DNA of 48,556 bases, from the NCBI GenBank assembly GCA_001179505.1, contig CDMY01000635.1, positions 102,457 to 151,012 on the forward strand, in the 5' to 3' direction. Positions 22,675 through 34,031 of the stretch are shown here, piece after piece; the stretch's first letter is position 1; each line of letters opens with the position of its first letter. The stretch comes from Vitrella brassicaformis. Its lineage: Eukaryota; Sar; Vitrellaceae. The notes beneath the pieces were generated by a model. The model made no database searches. It was not told the DNA's origin and worked only from the letters and a program-made list of their open reading frames with translations. The translations under genes were made by a program, and so were the position numbers.

Positions 22675-24817
22675 ATGGAGACCGCAGACAGGAGTCTCAG
22701 AAGCGACAGCGGACGGCCATGCCATCGGCGCCCCAGGCGTCTTTTCAGCGCTGCAGGGGCTGCCCTTGTCATCATCCAGTGTGCGTGCCACGTGGTGTTT
22801 GGCGATGCTTCATATGCAGGCTGGTCCTTCTACGACCTGCTGCAGATTGACAGGTATGCAAGGGTATGCAAGGGCTTCAGCGGCGGCCCATGTGTTGATT
22901 CTGTGCATGTGTGTGCGGTTGCAGGTCGGCCGAGTCGTCACACATCAAGAAGCAGTTCCGGCGGCTGTCTCTCGAGTACCACCCGGACCAGTATGATGGC
23001 CCGGGCGACTCCACTGCCCTCTTCAGGGACATCAAGGAGGCCTATGAGACGCTCAAGGACCCTGCAAAGCGGTCAGTGGTTGCTGCTGTGCTGTGGTGTG
23101 CTGCGGTGTGATGTGATGTGGGTGTGTCATGGCTGCAGGCGTCTGTACGACAGCTACGGGGGCGACCAGGTGATGTACCAGTCGATGGTGGAGTACTTTG
23201 AGGAGCTCCAGAGGCACAACGTGGTGGAGCTGTACGCCTACAAACCATCAGTGGCCATCCTCTACTCCGGCAACATCGACAACATCGTCGCCAACTCACC
23301 GCACATATGGGTTGGGGGGGGGGATGCTTTGAATGAAGGACGTTTGAACCAAGTCGATGTGGCATGCATGGTGTGCGTGTGTTAACTGCAGCTGGTCACC
23401 TTCTACCACTCCAACTGCGGTGGCTGCCGTAGTGCGGTAGGTATGCCTGTACGCACCATCAGAGAGCAAAGGGGTTTGGGGGGGAGGCGCCACTTGCTGC
23501 ATGTGCGTGCGTGTTTGTTTGTGTGTGTGTGTGTGCAGGTGACAGAGATGGTCAGGGCCGGCGAATTGGCGAACAAGACGGGCAACGTCAGGTGAGGAGG
23601 AGGACGAATGTGTCTGTCGCTCTCTGTTGGTTGCTGGCATCCATCTGTCCGTCCGAGGTGCTTTCGTTCATTCATTCATGTCGATCATCAGAGTGGGTGC
23701 TGTCAACTGCGCCTACAACATGCGGACATGTCACCGGTTCGACATCCGGCATTACGGCGAGATCCAGATATTCCCGCCCAACCAGGATCCAAGTGAGTGA
23801 AGTGAATATGCACCCACCCCCCCTGCCCTACAGACACCGCCAGACGGCTGTATATGCTGTGTGTACCATTCCATTTGTGTGTGTATAGGTTTGGGCGACC
23901 ATGAGGAGTACAACGGCCCCGTCGTCGCATCACGGGTGAGGCTGGTGGATGTGATGTCGGTTGGCTGTGTGTATGATTTGTGTGCCTCCCTCTCTATCAG
24001 ATGTTGTCAGCGGCCGAGCAGCTCGGTGCGAGTGCGGTTGTGCAGGGGCTGAGCCCACACGCACTCATGCAACGCATACAGATGGCCCCCAGAAGTGAGT
24101 GGAGTGACCGATGGATGGGGAGACAGACACTGACGACATACGGAGGGATGGTGTGCATCTATCTGCGTCTCATTCATCATGTTGGTTGCGTACAGGCACT
24201 TCCAGCAAGGCGCCCGTCGTGTCGCTATGGCTGGTAGATTACTACAGGCCGGGCTGTCCGCCATGCGAGCAAATCAAATCATGTGCGCAAGAGATGAATG
24301 ACACAAGCAGAAATCAGAACTACTACTCGTGCTCGTGCCTTCCATGATATCTTTGTATCACTGGGCAGCCATCCGAAGGCTCAGTATGGAGCTGCAGGGT
24401 GAGTGAGGCAACAATCTTCACACGATGCCTGTGCCTACGCTGGCCGAGCATGTGTGGTGTTGCTGTCGATGCCCTTCAGGTGTAGCCAAGGTCGCGACGG
24501 TAAATTGCGGTGAGGAGCGATGCCACAGCGTGCCGCACTACCCCTACTTTCAGCTCATTGTCCAAAGGTCAGTCAGCTGGTGTCAGCTCTAATCCGCCCC
24601 GCGCCGCTAGATATTGACTTTGGCGTGTGTCTGTCTCGCTTGGCTCCCCTCCCATAGGGAAGGTCAGGTTCCTGAGAAGCATGTGATCGATTTTGACGTG
24701 GATGGCCACCCCGGTGGCCTGGCTCTGAAGGTGGCAGGGATGGTGTTCAAGCATGTCATTGGTCTCAGGTGGGAGGAGCCGACACGGGCAAAGAGGAGCG
24801 ACAAGGACGAGCTCTAG
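22675..24817 (+). CDS. ER-resident J-domain/thioredoxin protein (ERdj5-like) with KDEL
   Basis: Twelve exons join in frame to 400 residues: 22675-22853, 22925-23071, 23139-23310, 23392-23436, 23539-23591, 23692-23792, 23889-23935, 24001-24094, 24196-24282, 24369-24398, 24480-24567 and 24658-24817. A basic N-terminus and hydrophobic segment (FSAAGAALVIIQCACHVVFG) form a signal peptide or anchor. A J domain follows (~50-115) with HPD in EYHPDQ. Two thioredoxin-like domains then carry TFYHSNCGGC (~170) and YRPGCPPC (~310), and the protein ends in SDKDEL. In animals, DNAJC10/ERdj5 combines a J domain with several thioredoxin domains to reduce misfolded proteins for disposal with BiP. This version has two CxxC sites. 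The exon 9 donor (AAATCAT|GTGCGC) is the least certain junction; without it the frame ends at a TGA a few codons later. Confidence 0.85.
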
Positions 24818-25072
24818 CAGACAGACAGACAGACAGACGCACGTTCGTATGGTGCAGCCGCGCTGGTTGCTCTGCGTGATACTAGGTCGGTCCGGGGGAA
24901 CTTTTGGGGGAGGTGCATGAGTCAGCAGCATGACGTTTGTGTAAAATAGGTCAGGTGTCACGACTGATGTGTGGGGACTGGAAGTGGGAGGGTGCGTCGG
25001 GGGAGGCCAGGACTCTTTGGGGAACCGTGTTCATGTCATTAATGCTACTGCAAGTGCACTGTCATTCTACGG

Positions 25073-26651
25073 ATGTTGGGATCGCTGTCGATCCGCTTTG
25101 GCCATGTAGCGCGGAACCTGGCCAGTGAGGTGATGGCCGCAGCCGCCGCATCGAGCCATCGAACCGACCATCCATCGACCCATCCGTCAGATCCATCCAA
25201 GCCGAGGTTCTTTGGGCGGCCCATCCTCCACTGCCACCTCCCGTGCGCGTTCCTCTCCAAGGCCATCACGGCCGGCCTCATCCACACCCACCAAGTCCTC
25301 GCCTTCACCGACGCAGCCAACCTATCGGCAGCAAGTAAGAGAGAGAAATGAATGGACAGAGCGGACAGACGCCTGGATGGATCTACTGTCCCTCTGTCCA
25401 GAGAAGAGTACCCTTGGGAGCCTTGAGGTGGCCACGGCCATCTGGCGCGAGGCTGACCGGTGGCGGAAGATCCTTGATCGCATCGCTGACGGGCAGGGTG
25501 CCGGCCATCCCTCCCTCACACCCAACCCATTCCAGCCACCGCCGCCCGCCGGCATCAGTATCGGCAACGGCCTGTCGGCGTGTGCAGTGATGCCTGGCAA
25601 GACGGCCCTGGCGCTGCTGGACGAGGGGCGGGACAAGACACCCATACTCACATTCGTCCAGAAACTCGATGACCTGCTCGGTGGATGGGGTGGGGATGGG
25701 CGGCCAGACGATGTGTGTGTGTGTGTGTCTGTGGTGGTCGCTCGGATGTGTGTGTGTGTGTGTGTGGTTGACATCTGTGTGTGTAGGTGGTGGTGTGTGT
25801 CTTGGCGAGGGCCTTCTCGAGATAGTGGGCTGCCCTGGGACGGGCAAGACGCAAATCGGGTGAGTGAATGCAATGCAGTCACAGCAAGTCAGTTAGTTGG
25901 CAGATCAGCAGCAGAGCATTTGTGTGTCTGTACGATCTGTCTGTGTGTGGTGTGGCATATGTGTGTGTGTGTGTCAGGATGCAGCTGTGTACCAACGTGC
26001 AGATCCCCGTGGCCTTCGGGGGGCTGGGCAAACAAGCCGTGTACATCGGTCCGTCAGCTGATACGCCGCACACTCTTTTGATGCTGCCGTCGGGGTGTGT
26101 GTGTGTGTGTGCAGACACAGAGGGTTCGTTCATGGTGGAGCGCTTCTCGCAGATGGGCCGGGCACTGCTCGACCACCTCAACATACTCGCAAGTCGGCCA
26201 CCAAGACATACACACACACACGGCAGACACGCCCTTTGTGTCTGGCAATCCATTCCTGCCCTCCTGCAGCGCATCAGCCGCAGTCGGCCTCCCATCGGCA
26301 GAGATCGCTCAATGCCCTCGATGACGTGTCGCTCAGATCACTCATGGACGGTTAGTCACTTGTAATTACACTACACAGAGAGAGAGAGAGAGGTAAACCC
26401 CATGTCAGTGGGTGCGTGTTGTGGTGTGGTGTGTTACCCACCTATCTGTCTGGTTGTGTCATGTATTGTATTGTATGTGTGTCAGGAGTGTATTTGATGC
26501 GTGTGTTTGACAGCCTGGAGCTGCAGGCCGCCGTGCAGCAGCTCGGACACTTCCTCACACAACACCCAAAGGTGCGTCCCGTAACCCTCTCCATCCGCCC
26601 CTCCCATCGATCCTGTTGGGAAAGAGGCGGTCGGTGGTCCGCTTGCCTGTG

Positions 26652-26689
<38 letters not shown>

Positions 26690-27712
26690 GTTAGGTGGGT
26701 TTGATAGTCATCGACTCGATTAGCTTCCCTTTCCGACATAGCTACACAGGTTGGCTTGGGGGGTGGGGCTTAAAGGGGCCCCCGCAGGCAGGCAGGCAGG
26801 CAGACATACAGTACAAACACACATTTGATTTCTCTCTGTGCTGTGCTGTGTGTGTATGTGCTGCGCTGCAGCCAACATGGCGGAGCGTTCCATGACGTTG
26901 CGTCAGATGGCCACTCAGCTCGAGACATGCGCCAAGAAACACGACCTCGCCGTCAGTCAGACACACCCAACAACACACACAGATCGCCTCAATCCATCCA
27001 TCCATGTGTGTGTATCTCGATGGTCCCTCCCTCCTCCCCTGCAGGTAGTTGTGATGAATCAGGTGACGACCAAGCTATCGCAGGAGGGCAACGCTCGACT
27101 CGTACCCGCACTCGGTATCTAGACACATCGAGTCGACCTGCCTCTCCTCTGTGTATGATATGATGTGTGTATGTGTCTGTGCAGGCGACACATGGTCCCA
27201 CATCCCCACACAGCGCCTCTTCCTCGACTGGTGGGTGAGAGCTGATCCATGACACCACACCACATCATACCATACCCAGCACGTGTATACACCTAACATT
27301 CCTGCATGTATGCCATGCCTTTGTTGTGTAGGGAGCGGCGTTCTGCCCGCGGGCAGCTGATGGAGGGCGGCCCCGAGCTGCTGTCGGCGCCCTCGCCCAA
27401 CGCCACGCTCGAGGACGTGCCGCGGGTGGCCAAGCTACTCAAATCCAACAAACGCAGAACCGGCAGAGCGCTGTTTCGGGTGGGTGTGGACACAGACTCT
27501 CTCTCCAGTCCATCCATTCATGTGTCGGCGTACGAGTGTGATTTGATGTGGTGCAGATATGCAATGATGGTGTCCGCGATTTGCCCCTTGCCGAGGACAC
27601 CCAGATGGAGGATGACACACAAGGGGGGGCCCGGGGGAGCAGGGGGGCGCTGCCGCAGCAGTCCTTCGTGTCAGAATCCCTCGACCAGATGCCACGGCCA
27701 TTCCAGAACTGA
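25073..27712 (+). CDS. RAD51C: RAD51C, RAD51-paralog recombinase ATPase
   Basis: Thirteen exons join in frame to 494 residues: 25073-25334, 25402-25680, 25787-25859, 25978-26048, 26115-26192, 26270-26350, 26486-26571, 26695-26749, 26872-26951, 27045-27114, 27185-27230, 27332-27479 and 27557-27712. Walker A is GCPGTGKTQ (~195), followed by MQLCTNVQIPVAFGG and DTEGSFMVERF. Walker B is LIVIDSISFPFR (~313). VMNQVTTK and ARLVPALGDTWSH match the ATPase C-terminal half of RAD51C rather than RAD51, DMC1 or XRCC3. RAD51 paralogs load RAD51 on single-stranded DNA in homologous recombination and repair. The protein is longer than human RAD51C (376 residues) because of a low-complexity insert near the N-terminus, a Pro-rich insert before Walker A and a C-terminal extension. 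It is the only gene here arranged head to tail with its neighbour, 255 bases after the KDEL stop. Confidence 0.9.
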
Positions 27713-28028
27713 CGCTTTTGTGTACCTATCTGCCCTGTGTGGGGTTCGGAACACTTGCCCGGTGTGTGTGTTTGTGAAAAATCTGTGTCCATCAGTCAGT
27801 CGATTGGGCATTCATTCATTCGTTCATATCCTCAGCCTATGTCTGATGGCCTAACATCGCTTACACACCTCTGTCCTGTCTAACAAGCCGCTTATACACA
27901 CACTCTGCACAAGCGCATGGATGGATTGATGGAATTGTCCACTCACTGCGATCTCTCTGCCCCTGGCCCCCTCCCGCCAGCGAAACAATCTCAAACAAGC
28001 AACAAACGCACACACACACACACCCCTC
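27713..28028. other. Convergent intergenic spacer
   Basis: 316 bases with CATT, CA and ATGG repeats and no credible frame, between two stop codons. Confidence 0.6.
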
Positions 28029-30144
28029 TCACATGACACAGCAACACGGCCCCCCTTGTCTCAGGAACTGGCGCATACACCCATCCCTCTGATCTTTCCC
28101 TCCCGCGTCCAACGCACGCCTTCGCTCCAGCAGCCGATTCAGCTCCTTCTCCAGCTCGCGCAGGTGGGCCTCCTCGTCGCTGCCCTCATCCCACCACTGC
28201 TCCTGCTCCCTATCGGTCTCACCATCATGGGACGCGCCCGCGTCATAGCCCTCATCGTTCGACTCGACACATCCGACGCTTGACTCCTGGTCGCTCGGCA
28301 GTGGCTTGGCTGATCGTGGTGGTGGGGGTGTGCGGGGCCGTGGTAGGGGTAGGGGTGGTGGGGGCAGAAGGGATGGCGAGTGGCTGTAGAAATGGAGTAG
28401 CGACGGCTGCGACTTGCCCGCCGGGTATGGGGGGAAGGTGCAAAGACGTGCCGGGCCGTCTGGCACAGCTGACGGCGCAATAGAGGTTCCCTCTGCTGTG
28501 CTGGCGCGGCACAGGGAGGCCTCGCCGCTCCTGTCGTCGGCCTTGCCGCCTATCATATCTTCTGGCGACTCAGACCTACTGGTCGACGCAACCGAGGACG
28601 ACCCCGACCCGCTGGAGCTTGAGCTCACGTCGCCCTCTTGGCCCTTATCAGCCACTCCACTGCTCTCCCCTTCTCCCATCAGTGCGCGCACGAACCGGCT
28701 GCTCCGGATAGCACGGCAGAAGTGCAAAATTTCCTCCTGACCCATGGTCATGCCAGCATCGTTCGCATCCTCCGTCGATGAGCGGTCCGTGGCGATGGGC
28801 AGGCCGGCTTCGATGCGATGGTTGACGAGTGAGAGCCGCTTCGCCCTTGGATCTTCACTTAGCGGGGCCAGCCTATCCTCGCTTATGGCCGTCAGGATGC
28901 TGTGGAGGGAGTGGGTCGATAGAAGGGTGGGCGTGGGCTCGACAATGCTGGTGGGCGCCGAGAGCGCCTCGGGCGTGGGGGACGAGGCGAGGCAAACAGA
29001 TGGGGAGGTTGTGGCCTGGTTGCAAGCAGAGATAAAGAAGTTGTCGATCAGTCGGTTGTACGGATGCGATGCATATCTGTGCGTGCGTACCATTGATATG
29101 CGATGCGCGAGAGCCTCTAGGTGCTTGACGTTCTCTTCGATTGCCGCAATGTCGCGACAAGGCGGGACGCCTGGATGCAGAGATGGGAACGCCCACGTGT
29201 ACGTACCCGTTGTCGGTGGCTCCCTCTCGTCCTGCTTTGCTGTGCGTACACCTACCTGATGTCAGGTCTATTTCGTCCCTGGGGTTCTGTGGCGATGGCT
29301 ACACGGCGCTGCATGCGCCCAAGGACTCATGCAACGACCTGCACAACGGAGGGAGAGATCAGTGCACAACGGATGGAAAGATCAGCAGAGTGATGCAGGC
29401 TTCCTCCGTGCACAAACGTACCTCGCACGATTGGTGAGGGTCTCGTATTCACATGCCAAGATGAGTAGCTCTGCCCCACAGCAAGATCCAAGATCACTCA
29501 CACAACATCGTGGTGCCAGTGTCCCATTCTGTGTTTTCCATACCGTCTCTATCAGCCCGTCTGAACCTGCAGGCGGCAAAGCCGTGTCGGGGAAGTCCCA
29601 GTTCTCCTCCTGCCGCTCCAGCCGATCCAGCTGCAGCAGCGGGATGGCGATGTCGTTCTTGATGACCTCTGGAGGCCTGCCACTCTCCTTCTCGCCATCG
29701 TTGTGCCTCTGCCGATCTTCGGCGAAAGGCGAGCACGAAGGTCGGTGCGGAAACGGTTGATCACCGTGTGCATCACGTGAAGTGTCACGCTGGGTAAGAT
29801 CTGCAATGAGCAGCGAGATGGTCTGGTGGAGGTGGGTGTACTCAGACATGTGCTGCAATCAAATCAACACACATACGACAGAACACAACGTATCTTCTTC
29901 ATGACCATCCCCAGTGAGTGGGCTCTGCACGCCTTACCAGCCACATGGCGCTCTGCGCTTCGCCTCCCTTGTGAAGCAGCTCCTCCAGCTTCTCAACAAC
30001 ACTCCTCAGCGACACATTGCGGTCATTCAGCTCTCTCAGCTTGTCCTGAGCCTGCCAGACGGCCGATGGCTCAGAAGTGTTGATGTTTTCATGAGCATCA
30101 CTCTTGTCTGACTCAGCCGCCGCGTTCCCAGCGCCTTCACTCAT
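28029..30144 (-). CDS. Unrecognised coiled-coil protein with a possible C-terminal CaaX box
   Basis: Clear exons are 30144-29938, 29852-29544, 29298-29256, 29170-29091 and 29015-28029. An optional segment near 29468-29415 also keeps the frame, and exon 2 can be read on through to about 29422, so the middle is uncertain; the product is about 550-600 residues. The N-terminal ~160 residues are helical and heptad-like (LRELNDRNVSLRSVVEKLEE). The long last exon is Ser/Pro/acidic and low complexity, with one structured stretch (MGQEEILHFCRAIRSSRFV) and a charged helix near the end (EAHLRELEKELNRLLERR). The chain ends GGPCCCVM, so the last four residues fit a CaaX prenylation box with Met, which favours farnesyl. 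I recognise no family. The start codon lies inside one arm of the palindrome at 30138-30220. Confidence 0.65.
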
Positions 30145-30220
30145 CCCAATAGCGCCTCCGTTTGTGAGAGCCAGCGATATCGCGAGCACTAATGGGAGCG
30201 GAGGGCTATTGGGATGAGTG
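30138..30220. repeat. Palindrome spanning the start of the coiled-coil gene
   Basis: Left arm 30138-30160 and right arm 30199-30220 are inverted copies differing by one extra base, with a 38-base centre. The left arm holds the minus-strand ATG of the coiled-coil gene. The right arm presents the same start context on the plus strand (ATTGGGATGAGTG, ATG at 30214). The centre contains TCGCGAGC, which partly resembles the shared promoter element. Confidence 0.8.
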
Positions 30221-30402
30221 CAAGTGCAGCAGTCGACCGATGCAGAAGTAGGACAGCTCACTGCCGCCAGGGACCACCGCCGCACTGCAAATGGCCCATT
30301 CACTGCGTCGAGATGTTGTCGAGAATTCGCGCGGTTCGAGACGGCCCCGATGGGGGCTGGAGTCTTTCTCCGTCTGACTCCGCCTCCAATCTTCGCCCGT
30401 GA

Positions 30403-30503
30403 CGTTCCAGCCCCTGTTCGCCAACCACTTCTTCGGCAAGGCCCAGGTCATCAAGGGGTTCTCGGAGGTCGCGGTGCATATCCCGAGGACATCCTACATC
30501 TTC
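30403..30503 (+). pseudogene. Possible HAT1 N-terminal-like fragment
   Basis: One plus-strand frame reads VTFQPLFANHFFGKAQ, then VIKGFSEVAVHI, and ends at a GTAAGC donor-like site. Its spacing of FxPxF, FG, I and G(F/Y) resembles the N-terminal domain of histone acetyltransferase HAT1. The frame is closed upstream by a TGA, though a one-base change in the CCC run near 30398 would join it to the ATG at 30214. No HAT1 catalytic region follows. It may be a relic, the first exon of a broken gene, or coincidence. Confidence 0.3.
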
Positions 30504-30607
30504 GTAAGCACGAGGCCTGCTCGATGTAGGTGTCTTGGTCGCCTGCTCGCAATATAGCCTGCTCGCGTGTTGTCCGGTCCTTCCCGCTGTCCTCCTTCCT
30601 TGCTGCA

Positions 30608-32758
30608 ATGGAAGCTTCGTATGTGCGTCCCGCCTGGTTCGTCAAGCTGAACGTCCGCGGCAGCGAGTTTAAACTCGGCAACGCAGCGCTGAGAAAGCAC
30701 CCCGCCTTTCCTGATCGATGCGGACCCCGCCTTCTTTGGCTACATCATTCAGTACTACACCACAGGGCTGCCCATCCACATCAAGGCGGACGTTGAGCCA
30801 CTCGAACTCAAGGGAGAGTTCGAGTGGCTCGGCATCAGCATCGACATCGACAGCCGGGGAAGACACCAGGGAAAACCAGAGGGCATCGGATTCCGCAACG
30901 AGTCAAAATTCAATCGCATGTCCTTTACTGCCTTGTCGAGATCAGGCGTGTCTGTCTGCAGTGGCGGGGGAGGAGGAGAGGCAGATTCAATGGGTCATGG
31001 AACTGATAAAACCGAAGACAAGCAACGAGACAAAGGTACATGAGAAATCTGTATGCGTTCTTCCCGTATCTATGCATTGTCTCTCCTTGAGGTGGCCGTC
31101 AGTCGGGAGCTGATCAAGGAGTTGCATCTGGAGCGTGATGTCTCGCTCCAATGGGACATCAACACCGACCGACAGCCAGACTACATGAATGAAGACGACA
31201 AGACGTTATCAAGGTTGATGCGGCATTCTTGGAATGCAAGCCTCGCCTGTGCCTGACACCAGGGCCTACAGAGCTGCCAGCGCAAGAAACGAGCTTCAAT
31301 CCCAACGACTGGGCCGAGCTGAAAGCGAAGCTTGAATTCGACGAGCTGACAGTATATTGTCCTCTTCAGCCATTGTCTTAGTTGGGGATCCATTTGTCTT
31401 GTTTTGCTTTGCAGAATCCAGAAGAGCGTCAGGCCGCCAAAGCACTCCTTGGATGGAAGTTTGATATGGCGACGAAATGGGTAGGACGATAGCTAAGCCC
31501 ATCAAATGGGTGTGTAAGATGGTGGGGGTGGTGGCCAAAGGTGACGGCGAATGCGCGTCAGACACCATCGTCGTCACAGCAACACAGCTGATCGAAGGCA
31601 TTCCCCGCCCCCTTCCCGATACGCATCCGCTTGTTCGTCGCGGCATCGCCATGCACAGATCTTTGTGCAAAGGCTGGGAGATGATCCACACGAAGTGGGG
31701 CACGTTGCTGCTGCTGGAGCCTATCCAGCCACTGCTGCCCGAGAAGCTGTACGGGATCTCTTCCGTCCACGAGAGCTCAAGTGTACGGAGATTATCAGAA
31801 GGACGAAAGTTGTCGATCAAGTGAGTCAGGGAGGACGCATTGTCTCTATGCGCGTTTGTGCTTGCGTCTCTGCGTCCACCTTATAGATGGAAATCTGAGT
31901 TGGACGGAGCTGTTACAACGGTGTGTAAAGGCATCATTCCCGCACATCTCGATAGGGTCGTTGCAGCTATCTACGACAAAGAGCAGCGCTGGGCGCCGTT
32001 CTGTCACCGTGCTGAGAAGGTAAGCTGAGCAGAAGGGACCCACCTCAGCATAATTCACCTGACTCTTTCTTTCGCGCACATTTCTGTGTTTGAGTTCAAT
32101 GCGATCTTCCTCGCGAAACACGGCTGTGCGGCAGCGCTAGAAGAGCTGCACGGGAGACTGATGCGGCGACAGCATGATGACGGCCGTGACCTGTCCATTG
32201 GCAAGAAGACCAGCACCAGCAAGAAGGCCAAGGTTTGTCAACAAAGGCCACAGGAGCTGTCGATCTGAAGAAAGCCGAAGAGAAAATCTGCCAATACAAA
32301 CAAGGAAACGTCAGCACACACACCGATACACTGACGCTGAGACACCGTTTGTGCCGTGTACCTCAGGCCGAGCTCAAACAGATGAAGTTCAACCAGCTGC
32401 AGAGTTCCTCCTCAATGTTCGAATTTTGACCAAGCAGGCACACGAGACATCGCAAAGGAGCTCACAAGACAGGCGAAGGAACTTCTGGCGGTCTACATCA
32501 ATAGGATAGTGGGCTCTGGGGCATTGCCGCAGGTGCGGCAGGGGGGATATCGGCTCTGCCTCCCGCGGCAAGGGAGAGCGCCGCCCTGGCTGTCGGCTGG
32601 GTGGTGCAACACGTCATCCAGCGCGAGACGGCAAAGACGGATCAGCAGCAGGCCCGCCACACAAGCAGCCTTTGCAGACACGGGAGGAGAGGAGGAGTGC
32701 TGCAAGCCCACCAACAGAGACACAGAAAGGGGGAAAGTTCGTCTCCTTCCGTGTCGTT
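30608..32758 (+). pseudogene. Frameshifted locus starting with a BTB/T1 tetramerisation domain
   Basis: From the ATG at 30608 the frame gives VKLNVRGSEFKL, then shifts and continues as LIDADPAFFGYIIQYYTTGL. Together these match the BTB/T1 fold of KCTD proteins and Kv channels (VxLNVGGxxF, then FIDRDPxxFxxILxYLRTG). Protein-like stretches with splice-like borders follow: ~30965-31035, 31092-31351, 31415-31820, 31887-32019, ~32096-32230 and on to ~32758. I do not recognise them. The frame changes near 30707, 31200, 31479, 32234, 32424 and 32541, each at a run of identical bases; 30398 upstream is a seventh. This fits either a decaying pseudogene or homopolymer sequencing errors, since a gap begins at 33620. 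It has fewer simple repeats than its surroundings. Exon joins are not resolved. Confidence 0.5.
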
Positions 32759-33619
32759 GTGTGGGGGTGTGTGGTGGGATGGATGGTGTTTTGACCAAGG
32801 CAATACGCCATCAGCGGGAAGGGGACAATGGCTGTCTGAATTTTATATTTCGGTTGTCAGGTCGTTGCCGTCAGGTGCGTGCCTCCATGACTCGTATGGA
32901 CCAAGTGAATGAATTGATTGGTTCAGCGTCGTCATCACATGAAGAAAGACTCTCTCAGCTCCGACCACGAATGAAAGTCTCATGTCATGTATGTGGCGCT
33001 GGTGGTCAGTCAGCACGTGGCATCCCCTCAATCGGTCACTTGAAACACCACCGACGCATTCATTCTCCTCCCTCAACCCTCCAGCCAGCCCGCCAACTAT
33101 CAAAACAGCCAGAGGAGGTGCTCTCGTCTATCTCTCTCTTGTCTTGTGTGCCCCGTGAGTGCCAGCTGTGTCCCTGGTGCAGCCCCCTTACAGCCTCAGG
33201 CCGAGACACCGTGACGTGCCTCGGATTGCGGCTCGAAGACGGACAAACTAGGCCCACAGCTGCCATCAAAACGCACACGACGACAGCATTCAGTAGCAGA
33301 GGGGTCACAGTGGCCGTATGCGATGGGTGCGATTGGACAGAAGCGGAATGTAGTGTACCACAGCATTCATACAACAGGCAGCCGTGGAGGACATGCAGTC
33401 GATGGAGCCACCAGCCCATCAACCCACTCAATCACTTACGCACTCACTGCATCAGTTCCACTTCACAGAATTGCAGCCAACACTCCAATGACACACGTCC
33501 GAACAGAACAACGACACAGCTGGGGGGTAGTCCTAGGGGCAAAACTCCTCTACTCTCTCCACAGGCAATGCACACAACGTCACACCAAAAAGTGCTTCAT
33601 CCACCACATCACTAACACA
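32759..33619. other. Non-coding stretch before the assembly gap
   Basis: Open frames exist but have low-complexity or implausible composition. Short CTCA, CCAT and ACACA repeats are present. Nothing is recognisable. Confidence 0.5.
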
Positions 33620-33919
33620 NNNNNNNNNNNNNNNNNNNNNNNNNNNNNNNNNNNNNNNNNNNNNNNNNNNNNNNNNNNNNNNNNNNNNNNNNNNNNNNNN
33701 NNNNNNNNNNNNNNNNNNNNNNNNNNNNNNNNNNNNNNNNNNNNNNNNNNNNNNNNNNNNNNNNNNNNNNNNNNNNNNNNNNNNNNNNNNNNNNNNNNNN
33801 NNNNNNNNNNNNNNNNNNNNNNNNNNNNNNNNNNNNNNNNNNNNNNNNNNNNNNNNNNNNNNNNNNNNNNNNNNNNNNNNNNNNNNNNNNNNNNNNNNNN
33901 NNNNNNNNNNNNNNNNNNN
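33620..33919. other. Assembly gap of exactly 300 N
   Basis: Unknown bases run from 33620 to 33919. The round number suggests a scaffolding placeholder or an estimated gap size. Confidence 0.99.
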
Positions 33920-34031
33920 TTCCAGACACACAACCTCAACCAGCCTCTCACACGACCGACGCATTCATCGTACATTGATGGGTGAATGAATGGACGGAGG
34001 TATGCCTCTCCATCACAGCTGTCTGTCTCTC

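Noticed and set aside
25073-27712. Alternative reading as DMC1 or XRCC3
   Set aside because: ARLVPALGDTWSH, SISFPFRH and the terminal ALFRICNDGVRD fit RAD51C best.
32509-33615. Long plus-strand open frame (368 codons) with a C2H2-like stretch (CHVCGAGG ... HLKHHRRIH)
   Set aside because: Composition is irregular, there is no splice-consistent context, and the finger spacing is wrong. The first part overlaps another frame that continues the BTB locus better.
33620-33919. Open frames running through the gap
   Set aside because: Artefact of unknown bases (N) that cannot form stop codons.
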